From NCBI GenBank assembly GCA_002787235.1, contig PCWG01000004.1, forward strand, positions 1 through 64,000: 64,000 nt of DNA, in the 5' to 3' direction. A program made the translations under genes and the position numbers. This document shows, piece after piece, positions 18,728 to 28,522 of the stretch. Position 1 is the first letter of the stretch; the number at the start of each line of letters is the position of its first letter. The notes below the pieces were generated by a model. The model was not told the origin of the DNA. It saw only the letters and a list, made by a program, of their open reading frames with translations, and did no database searches. This stretch comes from Nitrospinae bacterium CG11_big_fil_rev_8_21_14_0_20_45_15. GTDB taxonomy: Bacteria; Nitrospinota; Nitrospinia; Nitrospinales; VA-1.

Positions 18728-21646
18728 TTAACGTTGATCGTTGACAATGGCTTGCAGATCAGAGGCCAGCTTGGCTAGTTCAGAAGCGGCCGCTAGAGTG
18801 TCGTTCGCTCCTGCTGTAGTGCTTTGTGCCGCAGTCGCGACGCCCGCAATGTTGTCAGTGATTTCGGCACTTCCTTGAGCCGCGTTGGAGACACTCCTTC
18901 CCATTTCTGCGGCGGTTGCGGTCTGTTCTTCAACCGCACTTGCAATGGTGGCGGAAATATCGTTGATCTTGTTGATGATTTCAGAAATCTCGGCGATGGA
19001 AGTGACCGCATCTTTCGTATTTTCCTGAATCGCAGAGATTTTTTGGCTGATGTCATCCGTGGCTTTTGCGGTTTCTTTGGCGAGTTCCTTGACCTCGTTG
19101 GCTACAACTGCAAAGCCTTTCCCGGCTTCTCCCGCGCGCGCCGCTTCAATAGTCGCATTGAGCGCAAGAAGGTTGGTTTGTTCTGCGATGGAGGTGATGG
19201 TTTTGATCACGTCACTGATTTCAGTCGAAGCGACACCCAGCTCACCCACTGTTTTATTGGTATCCACGGCCATTTTTACAGCCTCACTCGTTATCCTCGC
19301 GGCTTCATTGGCGTTTTGTGCGATCTCTTTGATGCTGGCACTCATTTCTTCGGTGCCAGTGGCGACCGTCTGGACACTGCTACTGACTTCGCCACAGGCG
19401 GCGGACACGACATTTGCCTGGGCCGAAGTTTCCTCTGCGTTGCCCGCCATTTGTTGACTGGTTGCCGTGAGTTCCTCGGCGGCACCTGCCAGTGTCTGGG
19501 CGGTTTCCGTGACCCGAGTCATCACCCTTTTGGAACGTTCTTCAAGAGCAATTTTTTCAGTGACAACGACCCAGGAGACCATGGGGCCATCGTATTCTCC
19601 CTCGGCGTTGTAAACGGCAGTGATGTCGAGATCAAACACTTCGGGTCCAACTTGAATGAAAGCTTTGTGTGGCAGATTTTTGGGATCGGACAATATCTTG
19701 CGCTGGTGAGCGGGATTTTTGTGAAATATGTCTATGGATTGCCCGATCATTTCGTCCACAGGCATGGGAAGGTACTGCTGCAATCCCTTTAAAACGTTGA
19801 GAGTTGAGGGGTTCATGTATTTCATGTTCAGGTTCTTGTCCGCAAGAACGAGATTGATAGGAGCCCCTTCGACCAGTGATGAGATGGATTTTATTTTTTC
19901 TTCAGCGGCCAGTTTTTCGGTAATGATGTCCCATGTCAGCATGGAACCAATGTGCTTTTTGTTTTTGTCATAAATTGCAACGACCAGCAGATCCAGAATT
20001 TCTGGCCCCACCTGGATATGTGCGGTTAATGGCAGATTATTGGGATCGGCCAATATTTTGCGTTGATGAGCTGGATTTTTGTGAAAGATGTCGATGGATT
20101 TACCCATGATGTCAGCCGCTTTCACAGGCAGATACTGCTCAATCTTTTTTAAAGTATTTGTGGATGCGGGATTGACATAAGTGATGTTGAGATCAGTGTC
20201 GGCAAACAAAATGTTTGCGCGAGAGCTTTCCACGATGGAGTAAACTTTGAAGGCTTCGATCTCTACTATTTTCTTGGCTTTAGCTTCGCTCAGCATTCCT
20301 TCCAGATTGGTGAGGAATTCGCCTTCTACAGAGATGCCTTTCAGGCTGTCTAAAGATCCCGATAAAATGCCTGCGGAAGATTTGGTGAATTGGTTGAAGT
20401 TGTCCAATAACGACTTGAAAGACTGACTCAAGTCAAAAAGCTCGTCGCGTGAGTTCACTTTGATATCCTGAATCGCTTTAATGTCCCCCTTGGAAAAGCG
20501 TTTGAGCTCTGATGACAAAGCCAGAATGGGTACAGTGATCTGTTTGGATGTGAACAGAGCCAGAACAATAATCAAGATCGTACACGCGAACATGACCCAC
20601 ATGATCCGGTTTTCGATGTTTATCAACTCGGCATTTACGATCGAATCGGGAGTTCGGACCAATACCGACCAGTTCATGCCGGGAAAACCCAAAGCCCCTC
20701 TGTTGTGAGAGTAACCAGCGGCCTGTTCGATTTGCTTGCGGGCATGGTTGGCGTACATGAACCCGTTCTTCCCGGAAACGGCATTGACTGCGGCCTCGAC
20801 TCCTTTGGATGCGAGGTTGAATTTTAGAAGGACGTTGAGATCGTGCGCAACAGATGTCGCGTTTCCTTTGCCTGAAGCGGGATCGTAGTCAATGATGATT
20901 TCACCTTTGCCGTTGAGGAGGGTGAGTTCTGTAGAACCCAGTCCTCTATCGGTCAGTGATTTTAATGCATCGATGAAAATTTCTTCAACCAAAGAAAATT
21001 TAGCGTAGTTGTTCCAGATTGCGATCACATTGCCTGCCGCATCATAAACGGGAGCGGCAAATCCCAGAGTCAAACCATCGTCACCGGAGTAAATTTTTTG
21101 AATATCTGGATTCTGGTGCAAGGGAACGATAACCGTTCCAGTGAAATCACCGGAACCCCCGACATTGCCTTTTTGACTGGTATAGAATTTTTTGCTGACA
21201 ACATCTTTAAACCACTGGGAATTTTTATAGTTTTGATTGAAAAGAATTTCTGATGGAATGTCATTGCCGTCCTGATCTTTGTTGTTGACGGCGATCAGCT
21301 TCCCCTCCAAATCGACCAGAACCGTTAGATAGTAGATATCGTAAGTATTCACATAGTCGTTCATTGCTTTAACGATCGGACCCTTGGCATTGTACCAGTG
21401 ATCGCGATTTTGAATGACATTGTTCAGCCCAAATGCTTGAACGTCCCCATAGCGTTCAAACAGATTGCGATCAATTTTGTCGGAAATTGTCTCGGCAACC
21501 GTTTGCAAGGTGGAGGCGTTCATGTCCTTTATGGACTGGAACGAAAAGTTGATGATAAAGAAAACTAATAGAAGGGGGGTGACGCCGACCAACAAGTAGT
21601 AGGCTATTTGTTTCCACTTTAAGCTTAAATTCTTCCAAAGGTTCAT
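18728..21646 (-). CDS. Methyl-accepting chemotaxis protein with Cache and two PAS domains
   Basis: 972 residues. TM1 (about 12-33), a large periplasmic dCache-like sensor (about 40-345, with [18 protein letters not shown] and [20 protein letters not shown]), TM2 (about 346-365), HAMP, two PAS domains in tandem, and a long MCP signalling domain with the conserved hairpin tip [35 protein letters not shown]. The PAS copies are near repeats of each other: each contains [18 protein letters not shown] followed by a D-P-x-N-L-P segment. It probably senses a small molecule outside plus an internal signal, feeding CheA. No CheB/CheR tail peptide is seen at the C-terminus (LQAIVNDQR). Confidence 0.94.
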   Translation of the reverse strand: MNLWKNLSLKWKQIAYYLLVGVTPLLLVFFIINFSFQSIKDMNASTLQTVAETISDKIDRNLFERYGDVQAFGLNNVIQNRDHWYNAKGPIVKAMNDYVNTYDIYYLTVLVDLEGKLIAVNNKDQDGNDIPSEILFNQNYKNSQWFKDVVSKKFYTSQKGNVGGSGDFTGTVIVPLHQNPDIQKIYSGDDGLTLGFAAPVYDAAGNVIAIWNNYAKFSLVEEIFIDALKSLTDRGLGSTELTLLNGKGEIIIDYDPASGKGNATSVAHDLNVLLKFNLASKGVEAAVNAVSGKNGFMYANHARKQIEQAAGYSHNRGALGFPGMNWSVLVRTPDSIVNAELINIENRIMWVMFACTILIIVLALFTSKQITVPILALSSELKRFSKGDIKAIQDIKVNSRDELFDLSQSFKSLLDNFNQFTKSSAGILSGSLDSLKGISVEGEFLTNLEGMLSEAKAKKIVEIEAFKVYSIVESSRANILFADTDLNITYVNPASTNTLKKIEQYLPVKAADIMGKSIDIFHKNPAHQRKILADPNNLPLTAHIQVGPEILDLLVVAIYDKNKKHIGSMLTWDIITEKLAAEEKIKSISSLVEGAPINLVLADKNLNMKYMNPSTLNVLKGLQQYLPMPVDEMIGQSIDIFHKNPAHQRKILSDPKNLPHKAFIQVGPEVFDLDITAVYNAEGEYDGPMVSWVVVTEKIALEERSKRVMTRVTETAQTLAGAAEELTATSQQMAGNAEETSAQANVVSAACGEVSSSVQTVATGTEEMSASIKEIAQNANEAARITSEAVKMAVDTNKTVGELGVASTEISDVIKTITSIAEQTNLLALNATIEAARAGEAGKGFAVVANEVKELAKETAKATDDISQKISAIQENTKDAVTSIAEISEIINKINDISATIASAVEEQTATAAEMGRSVSNAAQGSAEITDNIAGVATAAQSTTAGANDTLAAASELAKLASDLQAIVNDQR

Positions 21647-22177
21647 TATCGTTAATCCTTTTGTCTAATTAATAGTTAAGGTAACATGTGTAGTGGTTAT
21701 GAAAATTAAAGTGTTTACACAAGGTTATTCATTAGGTTATAGAGGCCCTGATAACGCTGATCCCATAGAGTATGCTCGGGTATTCGTTATCCTTGTGGAA
21801 AACTCTCTCCGCCCCTTATAAACCTTTGGAATAAATTGAAAACTCCATGGCTGTTAATCCCTAAAAGGATTACATAAAATATAAGTATAGGCATAGCATA
21901 GCATAAATGTTTTGATTGCGATGCAATTTATTGGAAAAGGTTTCGAATTCTGAGTATTTTTTTGAACAATTCCTAATATATCCGTTTTTTTCTGAAATCA
22001 ACATTGTCAAATTTGGAATACTCAAATATTCTTTATTTGAAAAGTATTTCGGATTTTTATGATCCTATTGAGGGAGGCGGATGGGATGATTTTTGGAAAG
22101 GGATGTGTCGATGCGGTCGATGGACCAGCGTCGGGATTGAGGCTGAAAATTCAGGTATCTTTGACAGCCCGGGTGGC
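21647..22177. other. Intergenic region upstream of the chemoreceptor gene
   Basis: 531 bases. Contains three tandem GCATA units around 21890-21905 and AT-rich stretches. I looked for a leftward sigma-28 promoter for the chemoreceptor and found none with an acceptable -35 and -10 pair. A 501-base + strand frame from 22004 is antisense to the gene at 22178 and is not supported. Confidence 0.4.
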
Positions 22178-22597
22178 TTAGCTGGGGCCGTCCAGACTGT
22201 CCATGAATTTTTGTTTTTCATTGCGCAGATGTTCTTTGAAGGCCTCGATGCTTCCGAATTTCTTTGTGTACTCTGCGCGGATGAATTCGGCAGATTCGAT
22301 GCGTATCTCGGTGCCATCGCCGACCAGGCACATGCCCTGAGTGTCGCAAGCCCATACCGGATAATCCTTTTCGACCTGATCTTTGAGGTCTTCAGGCATG
22401 TTTTTATGATGTGGCAGGCTGTTGTAATTGACATCGTAATGTTCTTCGATGCGATCCAGTTCGTCCGCAAGCACCTGAATCGATTCTCCATCCCACTGGC
22501 CTAAAGTTTCATCGCCATCGGCAGAAAGGATTCGGTTGACCAATTGGGGATCGAGGTTTGATTCGTCGAGAGAAAAGCGTCTTCTAAATTCAGCCAT
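22178..22597 (-). CDS. Hypothetical acidic protein
   Basis: 139 residues, acidic and soluble, no signal or membrane segment. Contains WDGESIQVLADELDRIEEHYDVNYNSLPHHKNMPEDLKDQV and YPVWACDTQGMCLVG, the latter with a C-x5-C pair; the end is helical and charged (FGSIEAFKEHLRNEKQKFMDSL). I do not recognise a family. It is followed (on the same strand, upstream) by the NIF3-type gene with a 52-base gap, so they could be co-transcribed. Confidence 0.7.
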   Translation of the reverse strand: MAEFRRRFSLDESNLDPQLVNRILSADGDETLGQWDGESIQVLADELDRIEEHYDVNYNSLPHHKNMPEDLKDQVEKDYPVWACDTQGMCLVGDGTEIRIESAEFIRAEYTKKFGSIEAFKEHLRNEKQKFMDSLDGPS

Positions 22598-22649
22598 AAT
22601 AGATTCCGAGGAAATTGATTTTTGATAGTTGCGGGTTTAAAGGTTATCT

Positions 22650-23405
22650 TCAAAGCCCGGTAGGGTAATGCAAAAACTCGATTTGCAGATTAAATTTTTC
22701 TTTCAGGTGTTTGCCTACAGCACGCACGCCGCCTGTCTCAGTTGCATAATGTCCCGCAAAGAGCAGGCTACAGTTGCCTTCTTCTGCTTCATGAAAGTTG
22801 TGATTGCCGCCTTCGCCGGTGATGTAACAATCCAGATTTTCCGCAATTGCCTGATTCAGGATATCCCCCGCCCCACCAGAAACAATTCCAACAGTTTTGA
22901 CCTCACCCTGTCGCGCGCATTTGACAGAAGTGTTCAGTTTCTCTTCCAGCTCCCGGGCGAGTTGCAGAGAGGAGCGCGATTCGATTTCACCTTTCAGCCC
23001 GATTTTTATCCCGGAGTATTCACCAAAAGGCTCAATATTTTGCAGTCCTATCAAATCGGCAAGGGCTCGGTTATTTCCCAGCACCGGGTGCATGTCCAGG
23101 GGAAGATGTGCGGAGTAAAGTCCGATATTGGATTGTATCAACAAGGCGATTTTTTCAAAATGTTTGCCGCGTATGGGCTGGTTGCCGCCCCAAAGTAATC
23201 CGTGATGCACAAACAGCATATCGCATTCTCTGGCTTTTGCCATGTTGAGGGTGGCGAGACAGGCATCGACGGCGAGACCTATTTTTTTTACAGGCCCCTG
23301 CCTTTCTACTTGCAGTCCGTTGACGGCATTGGGTGCGTCTTTTATGGAGGACAGATCAAGAAGATCGTCAAGGTATTTTGCGAGTTGCTGGATATCCATT
23401 TGCAA
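22650..23405 (-). CDS. NIF3-family protein (YbgI type, GTP cyclohydrolase 1 type 2 homologue)
   Basis: 251 residues. NIF3 proteins are toroidal hexamers with a dimetal site per subunit; their reaction is not settled. Visible metal-ligand motifs: LFVHHGLLWG (two His), YSAHLPLDMHPVLGNN (His, Asp) and near the C-terminus FAGHYATETGGVRAVGKHL (His and Glu), which together form the family's binuclear site. GIVSGGAGDILNQAI is the conserved glycine-rich loop. Length is normal for the short bacterial form. Confidence 0.9.
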   Translation of the reverse strand: MQMDIQQLAKYLDDLLDLSSIKDAPNAVNGLQVERQGPVKKIGLAVDACLATLNMAKARECDMLFVHHGLLWGGNQPIRGKHFEKIALLIQSNIGLYSAHLPLDMHPVLGNNRALADLIGLQNIEPFGEYSGIKIGLKGEIESRSSLQLARELEEKLNTSVKCARQGEVKTVGIVSGGAGDILNQAIAENLDCYITGEGGNHNFHEAEEGNCSLLFAGHYATETGGVRAVGKHLKEKFNLQIEFLHYPTGL

Positions 23406-23476
23406 TTGTTTCCTGCTGTTTGCCGGTCTTCAATTTCGACCGGCAAACTTTTTGGAATGTTGATGGGGGAAGTTGG

Positions 23477-24832
23477 TTACAGGACACCGTAAGCGAGCAT
23501 CGCATCGGCGACCTTCACAAAGCCTGCGATATTGGAACCTTTAACGTAGTTTACAAAACCATCGGCTTCCCTGCCATGAGTCACACATTGATTGTGAATT
23601 TTGCGCATGATCCCTTTGAGTCGTTCTTCAAGTTCTTCACGATCCCAGGCAAGGCGAATGCTGTTTTGAGTCATTTCCAGACCCGAGACCGCGACGCCAC
23701 CTGCATTGGAAGCTTTGCCGGGAGCATAAGGAATACGTGCATTTAGAAAAACGTCTACGGCGTCGAGGGTGACTGGCATATTGGCACCTTCTGAAACGGC
23801 TAGACAACCGTTGGCAAGAAGGGCTCGGGCGGAATCGCCATCGATTTCATTCTGTGTGGCGCAGGGGAATGCAAGGTCGCAAGGGACGTTCCAGGGCTGT
23901 TCGCCTTCATGATAGGTGCAGTCGTGAAATTTCTCTGCGTATTCGCTGATGCGTCCTCGTTGAACCGTCTTCAAGTCGATGATGTATTCCAGTTTTTCGG
24001 CCGTGATGCCATTGGGGTCGTGGATAAAACCCGAAGAATCGGACATTGTGACAACTTTTCCGCCGAGTTGGGTGATTTTTTCGGCACAAAATTGAGCAAC
24101 GTTGCCAGAACCGGAAACCAGACAGGTTTTCCCTTCGATGGAATCGCTTTTCAGTTTGAGCATTTCTTCCATGAAGTAGGCGCAACCATAACCCGTGGCT
24201 TCTTTTCGTATCAGACTGCCGCCAAATTCGATGGATTTCCCGGTCAAAGTACCCGTGAATTCTCCTTTGATCCGCTTGTACTGTCCGAACATGAAGCTGA
24301 TCTCGCGAGCACCCACGCCGATGTCACCCGCCGGGATGTCGGTGTTTTCTCCAATGTATTTTGACAACTCCGTCATATAGGCCTGACAAAACCGCATGAT
24401 CTCTTTCGTCGATTTCCCTTTGGGATTGAAATCCGCTCCCCCTTTTCCAGATCCCATCGGCAAAGTGGTGAGACTGTTTTTAAAGGTTTGCTCGAATCCC
24501 AGGAATTTCAGGATGCTGAGGTTGACACTGTGATGAAATCGCAATCCCCCTTTATAAGGTCCAATTGCGTTGTTGAATTGGACACGATATCCTCTGTTGA
24601 CGCGATAGTTGCCTTCATCGTCTTCCCAGCAGACACGAAAAATGAAAGTGCGGTCCGGTTCGGTCATTCTCTCTAAAATTCTGGGAACGAGGTACTTGGG
24701 ATGCTCGTTGATGTAGGGAATAACGCATTTCGCGAATTCTTCAACGGCTTGATGGAACTCCGGTTCTCCGGGACTTCTTTTGACCAGACCTTCAAGAAAT
24801 GTTTCAAGAATCAGTGGTGCTTGGTGGTTCAT
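23477..24832 (-). CDS. gdhA: NADP-type glutamate dehydrogenase
   Basis: 451 residues, hexameric family I length. Converts 2-oxoglutarate plus ammonium to glutamate. Visible: YKGGLRFHHSVNLSILKFLGFEQ, the catalytic-lysine segment PMGSGKGGADFNPKGKS, PAGDIGVGAREI, Rossmann motif VSGSGNVAQF, and the substrate-site EGANMPVT plus NAGGVAVSGLEM near the end. The TxDxGVG-type and SGSGNVA signature favour the NADP-linked biosynthetic enzyme of enterics. GGTG-free promoter region; a TGGAGA element precedes the ATG at some distance. Confidence 0.95.
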   Translation of the reverse strand: MNHQAPLILETFLEGLVKRSPGEPEFHQAVEEFAKCVIPYINEHPKYLVPRILERMTEPDRTFIFRVCWEDDEGNYRVNRGYRVQFNNAIGPYKGGLRFHHSVNLSILKFLGFEQTFKNSLTTLPMGSGKGGADFNPKGKSTKEIMRFCQAYMTELSKYIGENTDIPAGDIGVGAREISFMFGQYKRIKGEFTGTLTGKSIEFGGSLIRKEATGYGCAYFMEEMLKLKSDSIEGKTCLVSGSGNVAQFCAEKITQLGGKVVTMSDSSGFIHDPNGITAEKLEYIIDLKTVQRGRISEYAEKFHDCTYHEGEQPWNVPCDLAFPCATQNEIDGDSARALLANGCLAVSEGANMPVTLDAVDVFLNARIPYAPGKASNAGGVAVSGLEMTQNSIRLAWDREELEERLKGIMRKIHNQCVTHGREADGFVNYVKGSNIAGFVKVADAMLAYGVL

Positions 24833-24999
24833 AAGGCTAATGTCTCCATAAGAGTAAATAAAATTTGAATTTGGAGCAGTAATTTTTTGAAAATAGAGGA
24901 GCCTTTATCGTCCGTCGTAATATTGGAATTGATCCCCACTGCATTCTATATGACTTTACATTTTTTTTCTATTCGCCTATTTAAAATAATTCATTTACA

Positions 25000-26718
25000 A
25001 TGAAAAGTGGTCATGGAATTTTTCAAGCTATTTCTAATTGGAATCAAATAATGTCTTCGGCTGACTCTCATATATCCCCGGAAATGAATGAAGGGAACAC
25101 GAATCTATCTCCTGCAGAGGAGCGGGTCAGTGAGGAAACGCGTATTCTGAAAGAAGAAAATCAGAGATTGAAGGCTACCGTTGCCAAAGTGCAAAAAGAA
25201 AGTCAGGCCAAGAGCGATTTTCTCGCTAACATGAGCCACGAATTAAGAACCCCACTCAACGCAATCATAGGATACAGCGAGTTGCTGGAAGAAGTTGCCG
25301 ATGATTTTAAACTCAAAGATGAAATGGCACCTGATCTGAGAAAGATCAATTCCGCAGGCCGTCATCTACTTGCCATCATCAACGATATCCTGGATCTTTC
25401 TAAGATCGAAGCGGGGAAAATGGAACTTTTCCCTGAGAAATGCACGCTCTCGCAACTCCTGGAAGAGACCATCAACACCATCCAGCCTCTGGCAGATAAA
25501 AATGGCAATCAGTTGCAAATCCATCAGTCTGCAACCCGGGACGACTTTATTGTCGATGAGGATCGTTTCAGACAAGTATTAATCAACTTGTTCAGCAACG
25601 CCTGCAAATTCACCGAAAACGGAACCATCACTCTGGACGTTTTGGATAAAGTCATCAACGGCGTTGAGCACTATGTTTTTCAAGTTGCCGATACGGGCAT
25701 TGGGATGAACCCGGAGCAATTGAATCGACTGTTTCAAAGTTTTGAGCAGGCGACCGTTTCGACTTCAAAGAAGTACGGCGGGACGGGGCTGGGTCTCGTC
25801 ATATCGCGTCAGTTGTGCAATATGATGGGCGGCGACATACGGGTTGAAAGTGAATATGGGGTAGGAAGTACTTTTACCATTGAGGTTCCACGCGATACCT
25901 CATCCGGGGTTAGAGATTCCGCCTCCAGTCGCTCAAAAGAGATTCCTGCGTTGCTACCGGGAGAAACGCCGGTGGTTTTGATCATTGATGACGATCCCAT
26001 GATGTTCGACTGGGTTAAAAAATCGCTCGACAATAAGAATATAAGAGTGGAGTTTGCCGCCGATGGGAAAACCGGATTGGAGATGGCCCGTAAAATTCGC
26101 CCGAAAGTCATCACCCTCGATATCATTTTACCGGACATGGACGGTTGGTCGGTTTTGACCCAATTGCAAACCGACCCGAGTTTGGCAGATATTCCCATCA
26201 TCATCATTTCAATGATCGATGAAAAACGCAAAGGCTACGCCTTGGGGGCTTTGGAGTACATGGTCAAGCCCATAGATAAAGAACGTCTGAATTTTCTCGT
26301 GAATAAATATGGCGGAGTTTCCGACCGCACGGTGTTGGTCGTGGATGACGAACCCGATGCCCGATCGGTTCTCAGAAGACGGCTGGAAGAACGATCCTGT
26401 ATTGTTTCCGAAGCTGAAAACGGAGAACTGGCCCTTGAGCAAATTCAAAAAGCAATGCCATCAATCATCTTTCTGGATTTGATGATGCCGGTGATGGATG
26501 GCTTCGATTTTCTGGAAATACTACGCAACGACCCCCGATTGAATAAAATACCCGTCGTCGTTGTTACCGGAAAAGATCTCACACAAGAAGATCGCCGCCG
26601 ACTCAACGGCAAAGTGAAGCTCCTCCTGCAAAAAAAATCCTATCCCCAGGAAAATTTACTCGAACAAGTCCGCGAGCAAATCCTGCAACACCTTCCCACC
26701 CTTAGTTTTCGACCGTAG
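25000..26718 (+). CDS. Soluble hybrid histidine kinase with two receiver domains
   Basis: 572 residues, no membrane segment. N-terminal coiled coil (about 30-68), HisKA with phospho-accepting H80 in NMSHELRTPLNAIIGYSELL, HATPase (VDEDRFRQVLINLFSNACKFTENG N box; DTGIGM; GGTGLGL), then two REC domains: one with LIIDDD and phospho-Asp in TLDIILPDMDG, the other with LVVDDEPD and LDLMMPVMDG. With no input domain of its own and no output domain, it likely works as a phosphorelay hub with a separate sensor. A start at 25051 (MSSADSH) is also possible; neither has a strong ribosome binding site. Confidence 0.92.
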   Translation: MKSGHGIFQAISNWNQIMSSADSHISPEMNEGNTNLSPAEERVSEETRILKEENQRLKATVAKVQKESQAKSDFLANMSHELRTPLNAIIGYSELLEEVADDFKLKDEMAPDLRKINSAGRHLLAIINDILDLSKIEAGKMELFPEKCTLSQLLEETINTIQPLADKNGNQLQIHQSATRDDFIVDEDRFRQVLINLFSNACKFTENGTITLDVLDKVINGVEHYVFQVADTGIGMNPEQLNRLFQSFEQATVSTSKKYGGTGLGLVISRQLCNMMGGDIRVESEYGVGSTFTIEVPRDTSSGVRDSASSRSKEIPALLPGETPVVLIIDDDPMMFDWVKKSLDNKNIRVEFAADGKTGLEMARKIRPKVITLDIILPDMDGWSVLTQLQTDPSLADIPIIIISMIDEKRKGYALGALEYMVKPIDKERLNFLVNKYGGVSDRTVLVVDDEPDARSVLRRRLEERSCIVSEAENGELALEQIQKAMPSIIFLDLMMPVMDGFDFLEILRNDPRLNKIPVVVVTGKDLTQEDRRRLNGKVKLLLQKKSYPQENLLEQVREQILQHLPTLSFRP

Positions 26719-26729
26719 AAGATAGTTCC

Positions 26730-27044
26730 TCAATCAATCGCAAATATTGCTGATGTTTGGATTTTATCCTTGGATTGGATGGATAGGGCCGTTTGATTCC
26801 TCAGAGCTGAAGTGAATTTCTGTATAGAGGGGACGTGCAGAGTGGAAGAAGCTTGATGCAAGGCAAGACCTCGCGCGGATTTTTGCAATGGTTGCGGCGG
26901 GGCGGAGAAACTTCGAGAAGCTAGCAAATTCTTCTTTACCGCCTGTAAGGTGATGCGCTTTTCTTTTGCTTGTTTCAGGAGTGACTCAAAACTCTCCGAA
27001 TTTAGCTTGGCAGGAGTGACACAAATAACCTTATCCATCATCAA
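26730..27044 (-). CDS. Possible third gene of the mazEF operon
   Basis: 104 residues, overlapping the end of mazF by 14 bases on the same strand. Sequence is basic and serine/alanine-rich, with a plausible helical front (LNSESFESLLKQAKEKRITLQAVKKNLLASR) and a disordered rest. Start MMM repeats come from a CATCATCATC run. I do not recognise it. Overlap geometry and a natural-looking composition in the first half argue for a gene; the absence of a fold in the second half argues against. It could be a chance frame. Confidence 0.35.
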   Translation of the reverse strand: MMMDKVICVTPAKLNSESFESLLKQAKEKRITLQAVKKNLLASRSFSAPPQPLQKSARGLALHQASSTLHVPSIQKFTSALRNQTALSIQSKDKIQTSAIFAID

Positions 27045-27381
27045 AGATCAATGCGCCAAGTTTCCCTAATACTTCTTCCATAACCTTTTTAGTGGCCTTG
27101 GACTTATGTCTTGTCTGGCGTATGCGCCAGTCGACGCTTTTGATTTGATCGACGAGGACACAGCCTCCCCCTTCTTTCGGGGGAAGATTGACAGCAAAAG
27201 GGTAATTTTTTACTTTCGACGTGATGGGGCAAACCAGCACCAGCCCCACTTTTTCATTGTAGATTTTCTGAGAAATCACCAAAGCGGGCCGGTGGCCGGC
27301 TTGTTCGTGTCCGGCTTGGGGATTGAAGTCGAGCCAAATAATATGTCCTCTTTCAGGCACATACTTTCTTTTGACTACCAT
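27031..27381 (-). CDS. mazF: MazF/PemK-family endoribonuclease toxin
   Basis: 116 residues. Typical PemK/MazF fold signs: YVPERGHIIWLDFNPQAGHEQAGHRPALVIS (G-D-I-x-x-x-x-x-P-x-x-G-x-E-x-x-x-x-RPALV pattern), VGLVLVCPITSKVKNYPFAV and the VLVDQIKSVDWRIR block with conserved Asp-Gln. MazF toxins cut mRNA at short specific sites and are held inactive by MazE. Overlaps the antitoxin gene by seven bases. Confidence 0.92.
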   Translation of the reverse strand: MVVKRKYVPERGHIIWLDFNPQAGHEQAGHRPALVISQKIYNEKVGLVLVCPITSKVKNYPFAVNLPPKEGGGCVLVDQIKSVDWRIRQTRHKSKATKKVMEEVLGKLGALIFDDG

Positions 27382-27611
27382 ACCTCTTTTCCTTCTGGCT
27401 CACCAAAATCAATTTCCTCATAACTGTTTTCAGAGGAAATTTCATCCACCAGTGATTTAAGGGAATATTCCTTTACAGGCTTGACCACCAATTGCCCGGC
27501 CTGGACGATAATTTCCACTTTGGCCCCACTTTTTAAGCCAACTTCCTTGGCATAAGCCTTGGGAATCCTCAAGCCAAGGCTATTCCCCCATGCATTGATT
27601 ACTGAATCCAT
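27375..27611 (-). CDS. mazE: MazE/AbrB-type antitoxin
   Basis: 78 residues from the ATG at 27611, preferred over 27629 because AAGGGAAG lies six bases before it. The N-terminal half is an AbrB/SpoVT swapped-hairpin DNA-binding domain (INAWGNSLGLRIPKAYAKEVGLKSGAKVEIIVQAGQLVVKPV); the acidic C-terminal tail (LVDEISSENSYEEIDFGEPEG) should wrap the MazF toxin. The antitoxin gene comes first and overlaps mazF, which is the normal order. It should bind its own promoter (see 27643). Confidence 0.9.
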   Translation of the reverse strand: MDSVINAWGNSLGLRIPKAYAKEVGLKSGAKVEIIVQAGQLVVKPVKEYSLKSLVDEISSENSYEEIDFGEPEGKEVW

Positions 27612-27635
27612 AGCACTTCCCTTTCTCATTTAAAT

Positions 27636-27661
27636 ATATAGGTGTATATACATAGTATATC
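27636..27661. promoter_or_regulatory. Candidate mazEF operator
   Basis: Just upstream of mazE is a run of alternating TA sequence with the perfect palindrome TGTATATACA at 27643-27652, followed by ATAGTATAT. MazE-type antitoxins bind such AT-rich palindromes to repress their own operon; this assignment is by position and symmetry only. Confidence 0.5.
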
Positions 27662-27740
27662 CAATAAAATAACAATTTCAAGATTTTCCCGGATAATTCA
27701 TTCAGGGTTGGTTCACAGGGAGGATGGAAAGAGGGAATGG

Positions 27741-27803
27741 CGCGAAGGGTGGGAACGAAGTTATATCAAAAAACCGAATGTGCGCAGAGCAGGATTTTAA
27801 GTC
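27741..27803 (-). pseudogene. Decayed tRNA-Leu-like remnant
   Basis: On the same strand as the intact tRNA-Leu at 29244-29330, this stretch contains GCGAAGGGTGGGAACGAA (T-arm/acceptor side; the tRNA gene reads GCGAAGGGCGGGAATCGAA) and an exact GCAGGATTTTAAGTCC, the 16-base anticodon stem-loop of tRNA-Leu(TAA), about 47 bases later (38 in the intact gene). The variable-loop section is expanded and the D-arm side is lost. It cannot fold into a working tRNA. Confidence 0.6.
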
Positions 27804-27938
27804 CCTTTAATTTTGATACTAAATGTATATTTGATTTAAAAAATGTGTGTCAGAAGCTGTGTGAGCATTGACCGCTGTTCATACCCATTAAGGCCGCTGA
27901 AACGGTCTTGGCGGCAATTTCATCCCCCCTCCGTTCCC

Positions 27939-28514
27939 CTAAAATTCGAGAGTTAAAATAAGCAAACAAGTGATCACAGCGATTGCCAATGTCCGAAGAC
28001 CGGTCCAAAGCCAAAATGTGCCGCTCACTTTTCCTAGAAAAAGACCCAGAAGAAAAATCGTCAAAAAGGCAAAACTGATGGTTGATTCCAGCGGAGGAAT
28101 GGGAAGGTAAACTTCAAATTGACTCATCCATAAAGGAGATATAATGAACAAGGAGACCAGAAGAGGGGAAAAACCATTCACCAGAGCGATCCATATAGGC
28201 ACCCATTGAGTGGCTCTGCCATATTCCGTATCCCCCAGGCTGACGACCATGGCTCTTTCCAATTCGACGAGTTCTTTTTTCCTTTCTTCAGACTCGCTTA
28301 TATAGGCACTGGTAAGGCCGCTGACGAAAAGAGCAATTGCGGCTCCCAAACATGCGTTGATGGCGATGTGTGTCGGGACATTCCCTGTGCTGTAAAAGCC
28401 CACGTTCAACCCCAGCATGGTAAGGGCTCCATCATAACCGTTGGTAAAAAAGTACCTGCGGCTGATTCCATGGGCGCGGGAAAGATTTAATAGAAATCGG
28501 ATGCGTTGAATCAC
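27939..28514 (-). CDS. VIT1/CCC1-family-like membrane protein
   Basis: 191 residues with about five hydrophobic segments. The first part (RRYFFTNGYDGALTMLGLNVGFY... ACLGAAIALFVSGLTSAYISESEERKKELVELERAMV) follows the VIT1/CCC1 pattern of a helix with D-G and G-L-N, then a helix ending in an S/E-rich, charged cytoplasmic extension. Members move Fe2+ or Mn2+. It starts eight bases after the DUF211 gene, so the two form an operon. The charged loop is shorter than in plant VIT1, and transport activity is inferred. Confidence 0.65.
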   Translation of the reverse strand: MIQRIRFLLNLSRAHGISRRYFFTNGYDGALTMLGLNVGFYSTGNVPTHIAINACLGAAIALFVSGLTSAYISESEERKKELVELERAMVVSLGDTEYGRATQWVPIWIALVNGFSPLLVSLFIISPLWMSQFEVYLPIPPLESTISFAFLTIFLLGLFLGKVSGTFWLWTGLRTLAIAVITCLLILTLEF

Positions 28515-28522
28515 AAGTCAAT

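Noticed and set aside
18824-19792. 322-residue frame on the + strand inside the chemoreceptor
   Set aside because: Antisense shadow of the conserved MCP signalling domain.
21647-21760. Sigma-28 promoter for the chemoreceptor gene
   Set aside because: An ATTATCG word exists near 21646 but lacks the CGG core and a correctly spaced -35.
22004-22504. 166-residue + strand frame
   Set aside because: Antisense to the hypothetical gene at 22178, whose strand and start fit better.
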